From positions 233 through 64,232 of the forward strand of contig NZ_JABSOD010000018.1 in assembly GCF_013283795.1 (NCBI RefSeq): a stretch of DNA of 64,000 nucleotides, in the 5' to 3' direction. A program made the position numbers and the translations under genes. The notes below the pieces were generated by a model. That model worked only from the letters and a program-made list of their open reading frames with translations. It was not told where the DNA came from and made no database searches. How positions within the stretch are numbered: the stretch's first letter is position 1; every line of letters begins with the position of its first letter. The DNA comes from Rheinheimera lutimaris. Its GTDB lineage: Bacteria; Pseudomonadota; Gammaproteobacteria; Enterobacterales; Alteromonadaceae. Below are positions 34,472 to 43,685 of this stretch, piece after piece.

Positions 34472-35593
34472 TTATTGTGCGAGGCTAAAACCTAATTGCG
34501 GCAAAAAGTCGGGTATGACCTTGCCACACAGTTGTAACGAGCTGAATTCGCGCCGCGGCGGGTATGACTTTCTAAGCCAGTCAAAGCCCTTACTTTGCAG
34601 GTAATGCCGCAGTATGGCATCGTCACGGCGTACATCATATAACAGTCTTGCTAAGTTTTGGACATCCGGAAGCCCAAAATTCGCACTAATTTGCAGTTTT
34701 TCTATCGCGGGTACCGGCAATAACTGCTGTAGTTGCTGCTGCAACGGTTGTTGCAACAACGCAGCACAGCGCTGATACAGCATTTCGGTGCCGCGGGCTT
34801 TACCTTCAATACTGTGGCCGGCGATATGCGCAGTGGCAATATCAACATAAGGCAGCAATGCAGTAAGAATATCCGGCTCATGTTCCCACACGTCTAACAC
34901 CACAGCGCGACGTATTGGCGCGCGGCTTAAATCCTCCAGCAAGGCCTGGTTATCAATAACCGCACCGCGTGAGGCGTTAATCAGCGCGCAGTCGGGCTTT
35001 AGCTGTGCTAAGGTCTGTGCATTGAGTAAATGCTTAGTGGCATCACTGCCGCTATTTATCAGCGGGGTGTGAAAGCTGATAATATCGGCTTCAACACATA
35101 GCCGGGTAAAGTCGGTATGATTAAAGCCCTCCTCGTTGCGGGCGCGCAGCGGGTCACACAGCAGTACCTTAATATTCAGCGCCTGCAGTGCCTTAGCCAG
35201 CCGGCTGCCGATATTACCCACGCCAACGATACCGACGGTTTTGTCTGCCAGCTGCCACTGATATTTATCGGCTAAACACCATAAGCTGCTAAGCACATAT
35301 TCCACCACCGACTGCGCATTGCAGCCAGGGGCGCTGGAAAACGCTAACTGACGCTGAGCCAGATACGCCTGGTCAATATGATCCATACCAATAGTGGCGG
35401 TGCCGACAAACCGCAGTTTGCTGTTGTGTTGAAGCAGCTGTGCATTAACATTGCTGACCGAGCGCACCAGTAAAATATCAGCATCCTGCAACTGTGCGGC
35501 GCTGACATTGCGGCCGTCAAACAAGCTAACCTCACCAAACTGGCGAAAAAATTGCTGCACCAACGGCATATTTTCATCGGCAAAAATGTGCAT
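34472..35593 (-). CDS. pdxB: Erythronate-4-phosphate dehydrogenase
   Basis: 373 residues. It oxidises 4-phosphoerythronate in pyridoxal phosphate synthesis. The D-2-hydroxyacid dehydrogenase fold is seen in TVGIVGVGNIGSRLAKAL (NAD site) and in the catalytic His within AHIAGHSIEGKARG. A C-terminal PdxB dimerisation domain is present. GCAGGA precedes the ATG. Confidence 0.96.
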   Translation of the reverse strand: MHIFADENMPLVQQFFRQFGEVSLFDGRNVSAAQLQDADILLVRSVSNVNAQLLQHNSKLRFVGTATIGMDHIDQAYLAQRQLAFSSAPGCNAQSVVEYVLSSLWCLADKYQWQLADKTVGIVGVGNIGSRLAKALQALNIKVLLCDPLRARNEEGFNHTDFTRLCVEADIISFHTPLINSGSDATKHLLNAQTLAQLKPDCALINASRGAVIDNQALLEDLSRAPIRRAVVLDVWEHEPDILTALLPYVDIATAHIAGHSIEGKARGTEMLYQRCAALLQQPLQQQLQQLLPVPAIEKLQISANFGLPDVQNLARLLYDVRRDDAILRHYLQSKGFDWLRKSYPPRREFSSLQLCGKVIPDFLPQLGFSLAQ

Positions 35594-35644
35594 TAACGGG
35601 TCCTGCTAAAGCTAAAAAGGCGAAGCGCAGTGTACCAAATAGCA

Positions 35645-35676
35645 CAAAGCCAGCCTATTGAATTTGGCTGGCTTTG
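35645..35676 (-). terminator. Probable terminator of the DUF4198/DUF2271/PepSY operon
   Basis: Stem CAAAGCCAGCC/GGCTGGCTTTG with a 10-base loop, between the DUF4198 stop and pdxB. The T-tract on the minus strand is weak. Confidence 0.55.
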
Positions 35677-35696
35677 TATCGTTGACGCCACAGCGT

Positions 35697-36497
35697 TTAA
35701 GGCAGAGCTACCTCAAAGGTATAAGTAACAGATTCGCGCACCTTGTCAGCCAGCGCGGAATTGCTGTCGGCTGAATAGGAGGCTTCAATCAGGTAACGTC
35801 CTGCTGTGGCGGGCGTAAAGCTGAACCGGCCATCGGCATTGGTTTCAAATTCAATCCGCCCGGCGTCGTTGCGATAAAGCTCGCCCTCATATGACAGCAC
35901 GCCTTTTACCCCTGCTTGCGGTTTGCCATCAAGGTTAAACACCAACTGCAGGTTTTCTTCTGCTACCACATCAGCCGGATGCACATTACTGCTGATCTCA
36001 AGCCCCTCGCCCTGCAGTTTCACTACCGTATCTGTTGGGCTGTTTACTGTAATGTAGGCAAAATTGCGGCTGCGCATTTGGGTGGTTTCCACCTTAGTGG
36101 CACCTTTTGGCAATTGCGCCGTGCGCTCCTGCTTGTTAGCCATCAGCCGTTTACGCTCGCCGTTTAACTCATAACTGGTAAAAAAGCGCAGTGGGTTGGC
36201 CATTTCCAGCCGGTAAGTACCGTCGCCGGCCAATTGTACATCAGCCATGGATTTACGCTTGCCCTGATGTACCGAGCTGACATCCTGCACCTTGCCATCC
36301 GGCAAATACAATTTCAGGCTTTGCAAACCAATGCCTTTATCCGGTACAAAGGTCATATTCGCGGCAGACGCATCAACGCTTACCCAGCTATCCTGCTTCG
36401 ACAATACGTAATGGCTTGGTACCAGCCACAAGGTGTGGGCACTGATACTGGCGCTGACAACCAGGCCGGTTAATAAAACTGCTGCTTTTTTAAACAT
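35697..36497 (-). CDS. DUF4198-family periplasmic protein
   Basis: 266 residues from the ATG at 36495-36497 (AAGGACG upstream); the longer frame lacks a ribosome site. A signal peptide ends near SISAH, and the mature protein starts HTLWLVPSHYVLS, the typical N-terminus of DUF4198 (nickel uptake-like) periplasmic proteins. The C-terminal half contains a carboxypeptidase-regulatory-like beta domain (ETNADGRFSFTPATAGRYL). Third gene of a PepSY-DUF2271-DUF4198 operon. Function unproven; iron-linked by the upstream Fur-like site. Confidence 0.85.
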   Translation of the reverse strand: MFKKAAVLLTGLVVSASISAHTLWLVPSHYVLSKQDSWVSVDASAANMTFVPDKGIGLQSLKLYLPDGKVQDVSSVHQGKRKSMADVQLAGDGTYRLEMANPLRFFTSYELNGERKRLMANKQERTAQLPKGATKVETTQMRSRNFAYITVNSPTDTVVKLQGEGLEISSNVHPADVVAEENLQLVFNLDGKPQAGVKGVLSYEGELYRNDAGRIEFETNADGRFSFTPATAGRYLIEASYSADSNSALADKVRESVTYTFEVALP

Positions 36498-36540
36498 AAC
36501 AAAACGTCCTTTTTTAACTCTGAATGCGGCGTTGCCGCGA

Positions 36541-37038
36541 TTAACGGATGGTGGCTTTAACCGCACCTAATTCACCCTCTGCTGCGATATCAATTACAGC
36601 GCCTTCTGAGGGCAGGTTAAATTCATGCTTAACCAGGCTGCGCCCGCCTTGCTCACGTGCCGCCTCAACAAAAAGTGTGTACTGCCCTGCTGCCAATGCA
36701 GCGCCATTATCGTCTTTACCATCCCAATGCAGGGTATAACTGCCCGGCTTTTGCGTGGCACCACTTACGGCATCAACCAGGGCAGTATTACTGCGGCCGA
36801 TTTTGCGCCAGAAACGGCGTAAATCTTTTAACCAGTCCGGCTTTTCTACCCACAGCGCAATCAGCTTTACCGGCTGCTGCTGTGCATCTTCTACCCATAC
36901 CGCAACATAAGGCCGGTGATACTGGCTGGTTTCTATTGCCGGCAATTCCAGTGCAATATCACTTTGCGCCGCTGTCACTTCACTTTGGCAAAACAGCGCA
37001 GTAATACACACTAATAAGCAGGCCCCGGTTAACTTCAT
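36541..37038 (-). CDS. DUF2271-family periplasmic protein
   Basis: 165 residues with a signal peptide ending near EVTAAQ. The body has the DUF2271 features: YVAVWVEDAQQQPVK, WHLRR-like LKDLRRFWR and DAVSGATQKPGSYTLHWDGKDD. This family usually accompanies PepSY and DUF4198 genes. GAGGAAAT precedes the ATG. It is 33 bp after the PepSY gene. Confidence 0.85.
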   Translation of the reverse strand: MKLTGACLLVCITALFCQSEVTAAQSDIALELPAIETSQYHRPYVAVWVEDAQQQPVKLIALWVEKPDWLKDLRRFWRKIGRSNTALVDAVSGATQKPGSYTLHWDGKDDNGAALAAGQYTLFVEAAREQGGRSLVKHEFNLPSEGAVIDIAAEGELGAVKATIR

Positions 37039-37071
37039 GGTATTTCCTCTGTTGGCGCGCCCTAACCGGCG

Positions 37072-37701
37072 CTAATGCAATGACAAAATATAAGCAAATA
37101 AGCTGATAAAAATACCCAGCATGGCCAGGCTGTTACCAATACTGCGCCTTGATGGCTGCTTTAAAATCAACCAAAAACCGGTAAGGGAAAAAATAATGCA
37201 GGCCAGCGCGGTAAGATCAATCAGCACTATCCAACTGGTGCCGGCGTTGCGGCCTTTATGTAAGTCATTCAGCAGTGCCAGATAACCGTTAAATTCCAGT
37301 TCCAGCTCGGCGGTGTGGTTAGAGAAATCAACAATGGCAGTGGCATAACCGGCGGGGCGTTTAAAATCCAACTCCAGCAACAGCTCGTCCGGTTCAAACA
37401 GATAACTGAATACCGACGCCTTAACCTGATGTTCGTCGCTTAACCAGTTGCGAAACTGCTCTGCTATCTGTGCCTGCTGTTGCTCTGACTGCGGTAAGCT
37501 GCTGTAGCGCAGATGCTCAGGTAAGCTAAGCACTTGCTGCGAGCTAACCTGCCCGGCCTTGCTGTAGAGCAAATCCGGATGGTTCAGCGTTATACCGGTA
37601 ATAGCAAAAAACAGCAGTAACACCAACACCAGCATTGAACTGTAGCTGTGTATCAACCGCATTAATTTATTTAGCGCAGGCCCGCGCCGAAACTCAATCA
37701 T
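37072..37701 (-). CDS. PepSY-associated transmembrane protein
   Basis: 209 residues. An N-terminal membrane helix with LMRLIHSYSSMLVLVLLLFFAITG, a periplasmic PepSY-like region with a YLALLNDLHKGRNAGTSW motif, and two C-terminal helices. The His residues near the membrane edges suggest a role in electron transfer such as ferric reduction. First gene of the operon; a sigma-70 promoter overlapped by a Fur-like box lies just upstream. Confidence 0.85.
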   Translation of the reverse strand: MIEFRRGPALNKLMRLIHSYSSMLVLVLLLFFAITGITLNHPDLLYSKAGQVSSQQVLSLPEHLRYSSLPQSEQQQAQIAEQFRNWLSDEHQVKASVFSYLFEPDELLLELDFKRPAGYATAIVDFSNHTAELELEFNGYLALLNDLHKGRNAGTSWIVLIDLTALACIIFSLTGFWLILKQPSRRSIGNSLAMLGIFISLFAYILSLH

Positions 37702-37733
37702 TACCGCTTAACCACCCAAAACATTTGATGGGT

Positions 37734-37762
37734 ATAATACTGATAACAATTCGCATTTGCAA
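37734..37762 (-). promoter_or_regulatory. Promoter with overlapping Fur-box-like site for the PepSY operon
   Basis: On the minus strand TTGCAA (37757-37762), a 17-bp spacer and TATTAT (37734-37739) form a good sigma-70 promoter. The spacer, read GCAAATGCGAATTGTTATCA at 37741-37760, closely resembles a Fur box of the GATAATGATAATCATTATC type. Iron-dependent repression is the expected reading. Confidence 0.65.
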
Positions 37763-37783
37763 ACAAACCTAAGCGTCAACCAT

Positions 37784-37810
37784 AAAAAAAGGCGCCATCC
37801 AGCGCCTTAT
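37784..37810 (-). terminator. Terminator of folE
   Basis: Stem AAGGCGC/GCGCCTT with a 6-base loop followed on the minus strand by TTTTTT, 20-odd bases downstream of the folE stop. Confidence 0.85.
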
Positions 37811-37829
37811 TCAACGTACAGCCAAACTA

Positions 37830-38474
37830 TTAATAACGGGCAAGAAACTCGGCACGGGTACGGCCGTCATCTTTAAATATGCCGCCTAAAGCCGTGGTTT
37901 GCGTTTTAGAATTAACATCCATCACACCGCGGGATTTCACGCAATAATGCACGGCATCCATCGTCACGGCGACATTTTTAGTTTGCAGTAAGGTTTGCAT
38001 TGCCACCAACACCTGCTGGGTTAAACGCTCCTGCACCTGCGGGCGCTGAGCAAAAAAGCGCACTATACGGTTAATTTTAGATAAGCCGATAATGCGTTTT
38101 TCCGGAATGTAGGCCACGGTAGCACTGCCATCGATAGTGACAAAATGGTGCTCGCAGGTACTGGTAAAGCTGATGTCTTTTACCTTTACCATTTCCTGCA
38201 CCTGCATTTTATTGTCAATCAGGGCAATTTTAGGAAAATTGCTGTAGTTCAGGCCACCAAAAATTTCATCGACATACATCTTGGCAATACGATGTGGTGT
38301 TTCACTTAAACTGTCGTCGCTGAGATCCAGCCCCAAAGTGCTGACGACGTCGGCCATCAGGCTGCTGATCTTTTTGTACTTCTGGTCGCGTGATAAACCA
38401 TTGTCCAGCATAGGCGTTTCCAGCCCCTGCGCTTCCAACGCACTGCGCACCAATATTGCTTCTTCTGATAACAT
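37830..38474 (-). CDS. folE: GTP cyclohydrolase I
   Basis: 214 residues from the ATG at 38472-38474; an upstream TTG is possible but less likely. It converts GTP to dihydroneopterin triphosphate for folate synthesis. Zinc and substrate motifs CEHHFV and CVKSRGVMD are present. A single-gene unit with its own terminator. Confidence 0.95.
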   Translation of the reverse strand: MLSEEAILVRSALEAQGLETPMLDNGLSRDQKYKKISSLMADVVSTLGLDLSDDSLSETPHRIAKMYVDEIFGGLNYSNFPKIALIDNKMQVQEMVKVKDISFTSTCEHHFVTIDGSATVAYIPEKRIIGLSKINRIVRFFAQRPQVQERLTQQVLVAMQTLLQTKNVAVTMDAVHYCVKSRGVMDVNSKTQTTALGGIFKDDGRTRAEFLARY

Positions 38475-38650
38475 AACTGATCCCAAACCGGCTGTGATGA
38501 ACCTAGTACGTGCCGCCTTAGCCGCTAGTTTACGGATAAAGTCAGTTTTTTGCCATTTTTATGACGTGACTGCAACGGCCGTAGTATTGCGGCCCCCGGC
38601 GCCAGCACCAAAATCGCAGTGCAAAGCGCCATGTTGTATAGCGGCTGGGC

Positions 38651-39004
38651 TTACTGTACCAGAGATAAGGCTTCTAATAATTCACGTGGCTCCACTTCCG
38701 GGCCATTTAAACTTTCATCCCAGTTAGTGCCGATTAACACGCCGTCATCGTACATTTCTTTCAGCCAACCTTCGCAAAATACATCTAACGCAATGGCTTC
38801 CGGCTTATACACCGCCCACTCTTCTGAACAATGCGCCTTTGCTGAGGCTTCATCAGACCAAAACGGCATAACATCGGTTTCTTCAAACTCAACCGACTCT
38901 ACCACCAGCAAGTCTTCGCCATCGGCTAACACATACACAACGCCATTGGTTTTGGCTTCTTCAACGAAACGCTTAAAACTCGGATCTTGTGCGAATTGAC
39001 TCAT
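38651..39004 (-). CDS. DUF2750-family protein
   Basis: 117 residues, acidic, no signal peptide. The family pattern is visible in VYVLADGEDLLVVES, FWSDEASAKAHCSEEW and FCEGWLKEMYDDGVLIGTNW. Function unknown. GGTGGAAAG precedes the ATG. Confidence 0.85.
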   Translation of the reverse strand: MSQFAQDPSFKRFVEEAKTNGVVYVLADGEDLLVVESVEFEETDVMPFWSDEASAKAHCSEEWAVYKPEAIALDVFCEGWLKEMYDDGVLIGTNWDESLNGPEVEPRELLEALSLVQ

Positions 39005-39165
39005 ATTTACTTTCCACCACAGGTAAAGGAATTGGTTGCTATTAGACCAGAAAGCACGGCGTAAAAGCGAGTTTTATCTTGTTTGCCGCCGGCGCAGCTT
39101 TCCCTGCCACTGAAAAATAACGTACAATCAGCGGCATTGTTTCACTCAACGATAAGCTGCAAATT

Positions 39166-40827
39166 ATGGCTCAATATATCTACTCCATGCACCGTGTGTC
39201 TAAGGTGGTTCCGCCTAAACGCACTATTTTAAAAGACATTTCATTATCTTTCTTTCCCGGCGCTAAAATCGGAGTACTGGGTTTAAACGGTTCCGGTAAG
39301 TCTACTCTGCTGCGTATCATGGCCGGAGTAGATAAAGAGTTTGAAGGTGAAGCCAAACCACTGGCCGGCACCAAAATTGGCTACCTGCCACAAGAGCCGC
39401 AATTAGATCCTGGTAAAACCGTACGCGAAATTGTTGAAGAGGCCCTCGGCGATGTAAAAAACGCGCTAACCCGGTTAGATGAAGTTTACGCGGCTTATGC
39501 CGAAGAAAACGCCGACTTTGACGCTCTGGCTCGTGAACAAGGTGAACTGGAAGCGCTGATCCAGGCCAAAGACGGCCATAACCTGGATAACACCCTGGAA
39601 CGCGCAGCCGATGCGCTGCGCCTGCCGCCATGGGATGCTAAAATTGAGCACTTATCCGGTGGTGAGCGCCGCCGTGTGGCGATTTGCCGCTTATTGTTGG
39701 AACGGCCGGACATGCTGTTGCTGGACGAACCGACCAACCACCTTGATGCTGAATCAGTCGCCTGGTTAGAGCGCTTCCTGCACGATTATCCCGGCACCGT
39801 GGTTGCCATTACTCACGACCGTTATTTCCTCGATAACGTTGCCGGCTGGATTTTAGAACTGGACCGTGGTTACGGTATTCCGTGGGAAGGCAACTACTCT
39901 TCCTGGCTGGAACAAAAAGATGCCCGGCTGCAGCAGGAAGAAAAAGCTGAAAACGCACGCCAGCGTTCTATCAAGCAAGAATTGGAGTGGGTGCGCACTA
40001 ACCCCAAAGGCCGCCATGCCAAGAGCAAGGCGCGGATGGCACGCTTTGAAGAACTGCAAAGCCAGGAATTTCAAAAGCGTAACGAAACCAACGAGCTGTT
40101 TATTCCTCCCGGCCCACGCCTGGGCGATAAAGTGCTGGAAGTTAACCACCTGCGTAAATCCTTTGGTGATCGCCTGCTGATAGACGATTTAAGCTTCAGC
40201 ATTCCCAAAGGCGCTATTGTTGGCATTATCGGCCCGAACGGCGCCGGTAAATCTACTTTGTTTAAAATGATCAGCGGCGCAGAGCAAGCCGACTCCGGTG
40301 ATATCAGTGTCGGTGACACTGTGCAACTGGCCAGTGTGGATCAGTTCCGCGATAGTATGAACCCGAAAAATACAGTGTGGCAGGAAATCTCCAACGGTCA
40401 GGATATGCTGCAAATCGGCAACTTCCAGATCCCCAGCCGTGCTTATGTTGGCCGCTTTAACTTTAAAGGTAACGATCAGCAGAAGTTTATCGGCGAGTTA
40501 TCCGGTGGTGAACGTAACCGCGTGCATTTAGCTGCTCTGCTAAAAGCCGGCGGCAACATGCTGTTGCTGGATGAGCCCACCAACGACCTTGACGTAGAAA
40601 CGCTGCGCGCATTAGAAAATGCTTTGTTAGATTTCCCGGGCTGTGCCATGGTTATTTCGCACGATCGCTGGTTCCTTGACCGCATTGCTACGCATATTCT
40701 GGATTACCGCGATGAGGGTAAGGTGAATTTCTTTGAAGGTAACTATTCAGACTATGAAGCCTGGTTAAAAGCCACCTACGGTGCTGATGCGTTAGAACCG
40801 CACCGGATTAAATACAAAAAAATCTGA
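39166..40827 (+). CDS. ettA: Energy-dependent translational throttle protein (ABC-F ATPase)
   Basis: 553 residues with two ABC domains: Walker A GLNGSGKST and signature LSGGERRRVA in the first, GPNGAGKST and LSGGERNRVH in the second. Between them are the arm and linker helices that reach the ribosomal P-site tRNA. EttA gates entry into elongation according to the ATP/ADP ratio. The ribosome site is weak. A terminator follows. Confidence 0.97.
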   Translation: MAQYIYSMHRVSKVVPPKRTILKDISLSFFPGAKIGVLGLNGSGKSTLLRIMAGVDKEFEGEAKPLAGTKIGYLPQEPQLDPGKTVREIVEEALGDVKNALTRLDEVYAAYAEENADFDALAREQGELEALIQAKDGHNLDNTLERAADALRLPPWDAKIEHLSGGERRRVAICRLLLERPDMLLLDEPTNHLDAESVAWLERFLHDYPGTVVAITHDRYFLDNVAGWILELDRGYGIPWEGNYSSWLEQKDARLQQEEKAENARQRSIKQELEWVRTNPKGRHAKSKARMARFEELQSQEFQKRNETNELFIPPGPRLGDKVLEVNHLRKSFGDRLLIDDLSFSIPKGAIVGIIGPNGAGKSTLFKMISGAEQADSGDISVGDTVQLASVDQFRDSMNPKNTVWQEISNGQDMLQIGNFQIPSRAYVGRFNFKGNDQQKFIGELSGGERNRVHLAALLKAGGNMLLLDEPTNDLDVETLRALENALLDFPGCAMVISHDRWFLDRIATHILDYRDEGKVNFFEGNYSDYEAWLKATYGADALEPHRIKYKKI

Positions 40828-40840
40828 TGTATTACACTGC

Positions 40841-40867
40841 AAAACGCCCGTTACTACGGGCGTTTTT
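40841..40867. terminator. Terminator between ettA and the solute-binding protein gene
   Basis: AAAACGCCCG-TTACTA-CGGGCGTTTTTA, a strong stem with A/T runs between convergent genes; works in both directions. Confidence 0.88.
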
Positions 40868-40887
40868 ATTTAAGCTCAACGGGTATG

Positions 40888-41628
40888 TTACTGCCGATAG
40901 CCGGACGACATTACCTTTTGGTAATACTCCGTGGTGGCAACCTCACTGTGGGCTTGCTGCAGCCGTTTCACCAACTCCGGAGATGTTTCCAGGCTGGCCG
41001 CCAGCCAGGTGTGTTGTGCCAGCTCGGGTATAGCATACACAAAACGCAGATACCTGCGCGGCAACGACAAGGTCTCTGCCATTGCAGTTAAGGCTACGGC
41101 ATCGTCAACCACCAGGTCTACTTTACCATTTAGCAACAACTGCCAGGACTCGGTAATATCAGCCGCCAGCACCAGCTGCTTTCCGGTACTAAAACCATTC
41201 TGCATTAGAAAATTTGCCGCTAAATCATCCCGCTGCACGGCTATGGTATAACCGACGGCATCACTTAACGCCTTAATACGGATATCATCGCGATGGCTAA
41301 GTGCAACAAAACCCAGCTGATAGGCTGCTACAGTGCCAATCCAATGAAATTGTGCTTCGCGTTCAGCCGTGCGTGCCATATTGTAAATCAATACATCTGG
41401 CCGGCTTTGTGCAATACGAAAAGAGCGCGCCCACGGATAAACCTCTATTTGCGCTGTCACACCGGCTTTGGCTAACGTCGCCCGCACCAGATCGGTACTT
41501 AACCCGGCTATCTCCCCCGCTACCAGTGTTTGGTGCGGCGGCGATAACTCAGTGACCACACGTAATGATGCATTCGCCGCAACGCTGCAACTCAAACAAC
41601 TGACAACTAACAAAAAATACTTCAACAT
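40888..41628 (-). CDS. Periplasmic solute-binding protein, family 3-like
   Basis: 246 residues from the ATG at 41626-41628. A signal peptide (to about VAANA) precedes a bilobed SBP_bac_3 domain: RVVTELSPPHQTL, IEVYPWARSFRIAQSRPDVL and WQLLLNGKVDLVVDD. No transporter genes lie nearby, so it may be a stand-alone binding protein of the YckB type that is common in this group. The ligand is unknown. Confidence 0.85.
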   Translation of the reverse strand: MLKYFLLVVSCLSCSVAANASLRVVTELSPPHQTLVAGEIAGLSTDLVRATLAKAGVTAQIEVYPWARSFRIAQSRPDVLIYNMARTAEREAQFHWIGTVAAYQLGFVALSHRDDIRIKALSDAVGYTIAVQRDDLAANFLMQNGFSTGKQLVLAADITESWQLLLNGKVDLVVDDAVALTAMAETLSLPRRYLRFVYAIPELAQHTWLAASLETSPELVKRLQQAHSEVATTEYYQKVMSSGYRQ

Positions 41629-41895
41629 AAGGCTGTCGGCCCCACTGATACTGCTTCCAGATAGCATAGCTTAATTGGGTTTTGCTGCCAGCTGTAGCAT
41701 CAATAACAAATTAGCTAATTGTTAGTCAATTTCACTAAACTCAATTTTAAGCTGACGTTCAGCAAACACTAAAACGCAACAATAAAAAATAAAAAATGTT
41801 TTAATTCAATAAGTTAATTAAACACAAAAAAGTGGCACGTTGCTTGTAACAGTTTAAGTGTTGTTGACACTAATCTGAAACCAAAGGACAAAAAA

Positions 41896-42153
41896 ATGAA
41901 AACTTTATCTTATCTAACTCTGGCCACTGTTATCGCTGTAAGCTTTGCTGCACCGGCTCAGGCCAACACGCTCACCGACACCTTAACTGAAACGGTCAGC
42001 AACCAATTAACCGAACTGAGCGCTAACATTAAGCAGCAAGCAAAATCTGCTTTAGAGCAAACCGTTGCCGAGTTGTTTTTTTCTGCCGGCAGCCAGCAAG
42101 CTGAACAAAATGTGGCCAAAACCAGCGAACAGGCAACAACCGACCAACAATAA
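41896..42153 (+). CDS. Small secreted helical protein, unknown
   Basis: 85 residues. A clear signal peptide (cleavage near AQANT) precedes a Gln/Thr/Glu-rich helical segment (TLTDTLTETVSNQLTELSANIKQ in part) that could form a coiled coil. AAAGGA lies upstream of the ATG, and TTGACA at 41864-41869 could be a -35 element. No family recognised. Confidence 0.7.
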   Translation: MKTLSYLTLATVIAVSFAAPAQANTLTDTLTETVSNQLTELSANIKQQAKSALEQTVAELFFSAGSQQAEQNVAKTSEQATTDQQ

Positions 42154-42183
42154 AGGCCGCCACCATGCAGTTAGCAACAGGTT

Positions 42184-42211
42184 CGCTTACGCCCGCTGTA
42201 TCGCGTAAGCG
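42184..42211. terminator. Hairpin between the small secreted gene and the VOC gene
   Basis: CGCTTACGC (42184-42192) and GCGTAAGCG (42203-42211) form a 9-bp stem between two convergent genes. No strong T-run follows, so termination is only probable. Confidence 0.45.
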
Positions 42212-42219
42212 ACATGCTG

Positions 42220-42573
42220 TTATTGCTCTGACCAGACAGCCAATTCATTGCCATGCGGATCAGCAAAGTGAAACCGACGCCCGCCCGGAAACGAAAATAC
42301 CGGCTTAATTATCCGGCCTCCTGCAGCAACAATTTTCCGCTCAGTCTCTGCCAGATCTTTACTGTACAGTACTACTAGTGCCGCCCCCTGCACCGTGGTT
42401 GACTGCTTTGCCGCACGATAAAAACCGCCATCCAGGCCGGAATTAGCAAAAGCAACATAGTCAGGACCATAGTCAGCAAACACCCAGCCGAATACCTGTG
42501 CATAAAACTTTTTCACTGCCGCCAGATCTGCGGCCGGAAACTCTACATAGTTAATTTTTTCATGCCCACTCAT
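42220..42573 (-). CDS. VOC-superfamily (glyoxalase-like) protein
   Basis: 117 residues from the ATG at 42571-42573, with GGGAG eight bases upstream, which decides the start. The VOC fold shows in KINYVEFPAADLAAVKKFYAQVFGW and GRRFHFADPHGNELAVW. Similar small proteins are annotated as putative lactoylglutathione lyase relatives; substrate unknown. Confidence 0.85.
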   Translation of the reverse strand: MSGHEKINYVEFPAADLAAVKKFYAQVFGWVFADYGPDYVAFANSGLDGGFYRAAKQSTTVQGAALVVLYSKDLAETERKIVAAGGRIIKPVFSFPGGRRFHFADPHGNELAVWSEQ

Positions 42574-42653
42574 AAGCACAGCTCCCGCTTCTGTTATATC
42601 CATAGCTTACTCTAATGCAAGCGCTGATCTCTAACAAGCGACTAAAACAGAAA

Positions 42654-42685
42654 AGCCACGCGGCTTTTGCAAGGCGTGGCTTTGT
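42654..42685 (-). terminator. Terminator of the 50-residue ORF
   Basis: GCCACGC and GCGTGGC arms with a 15-base loop; on the minus strand the stem is followed by TTTTCTGTTTT. It ends a unit starting at the small ORF upstream of it. Confidence 0.7.
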
Positions 42686-42722
42686 TATCAACAACAGCTT
42701 GGTTTAGCTGATGCGCAGCTCT

Positions 42723-42875
42723 TTATTTGCTATGAACCAGGTTGGCAGTATTCAGTGCACGGCCCATCTGCGCTAGTAAACGGTTTAATTTACGCACCAG
42801 CAATGCACGGCTAACGGCACGACTGTTGTTAACGGTAACATTATGTTTCGCGGCTGTGGTATTTAACGTCGTCAT
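42723..42875 (-). CDS. Small 50-residue protein, unknown
   Basis: An ORF of 50 codons from ATG at 42873-42875 to TAA, with a near-perfect ribosome site AGAGGTGA just upstream and a terminator 40 bp downstream. The product is basic (many Arg/Lys, SRAVSRALLVRKLNRLLAQMG) with a central amphipathic helix. It lies in a gap otherwise without genes. No family recognised; a DNA- or RNA-binding role is possible but not shown. Confidence 0.6.
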   Translation of the reverse strand: MTTLNTTAAKHNVTVNNSRAVSRALLVRKLNRLLAQMGRALNTANLVHSK

Positions 42876-43302
42876 GCTTCACCTCTGTGTTTGTGCGCTG
42901 TTTATATGTTGCACATTATGCCGACTTTTTGCACAACTGACGAACGAGATAAATTACAACCAAAGCATCAATAAAACTAATGCATAAATCACACTGTATT
43001 CATATAGCCTTAGAGGTTATGTAATACTGAATTAAAACCTTAACCGGTAGATATTGATTTTTATTACGTTAAAATAGCTATTTATGCAGATTAAATCTAG
43101 TAAGAGAACCCACAGCATAATCAGACGGGGGCTGGCGGTTGAATTAACGAGCAGTAGTTATGGTTAGTTATTCTAATCATAAAATTTCATTTTTTCAGTG
43201 TAACGCTAAAATACAGCGCTTTTTGCATTTCGCAGTATTATCAGCTGTAGTTATATGCTAAATTAATTGCGAAAAGTTCTCATTTACATTTTGGAGTTAC
43301 CT
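42876..43302. other. AT-rich intergenic region
   Basis: 427 bp, clearly AT-richer than its surroundings, between the divergent 50-residue ORF and the DUF6746 gene. It must hold both promoters; I see no confident -35/-10 pair, operator or RNA gene in it. Confidence 0.4.
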
Positions 43303-43674
43303 ATGAAATCACTGTTATCTGCTGTCATGTTGGGCTGTACTGTATTCTTTGCCGGGGCGGCATTGGCCGACGAGCGGCCGGACCACTATAAAGGTAAGCC
43401 TTCCGATACCCTGGCGCAGGCAGTAGCTAATTTCAGTGAATATAATCAGAAGTTAAAAACTGCTTTAGCCGGTGAGCTGACGCCGCTGGCCATGGTTGAA
43501 ATTCATGAACTGACTTACACCATAGAAGTGGCGCTGGAGAAAATCCATGCTGAAACCGCTAAGTTAAAAGACACACTGGAAGAGCTGCATGTTGCCTCTG
43601 AGCACATGGACACCGATACAGCAAAAGCACGTGGTGATGCCTATATTAAGGCAGCGCAGACGCTGATTAAGTAA
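43303..43674 (+). CDS. DUF6746-like small secreted protein
   Basis: 123 residues from the ATG at 43303, with TTGGAG seven bases upstream. A signal peptide ends near GAALA. The mature part is a four-helix-like chain, with DERPDHYKGKPSDTLAQAVANF at its start, resembling DUF6746 proteins of Gammaproteobacteria. Function unknown. The alpha/beta hydrolase follows after 11 bp. Confidence 0.75.
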   Translation: MKSLLSAVMLGCTVFFAGAALADERPDHYKGKPSDTLAQAVANFSEYNQKLKTALAGELTPLAMVEIHELTYTIEVALEKIHAETAKLKDTLEELHVASEHMDTDTAKARGDAYIKAAQTLIK

Positions 43675-43685
43675 ACAGCGCAGCC

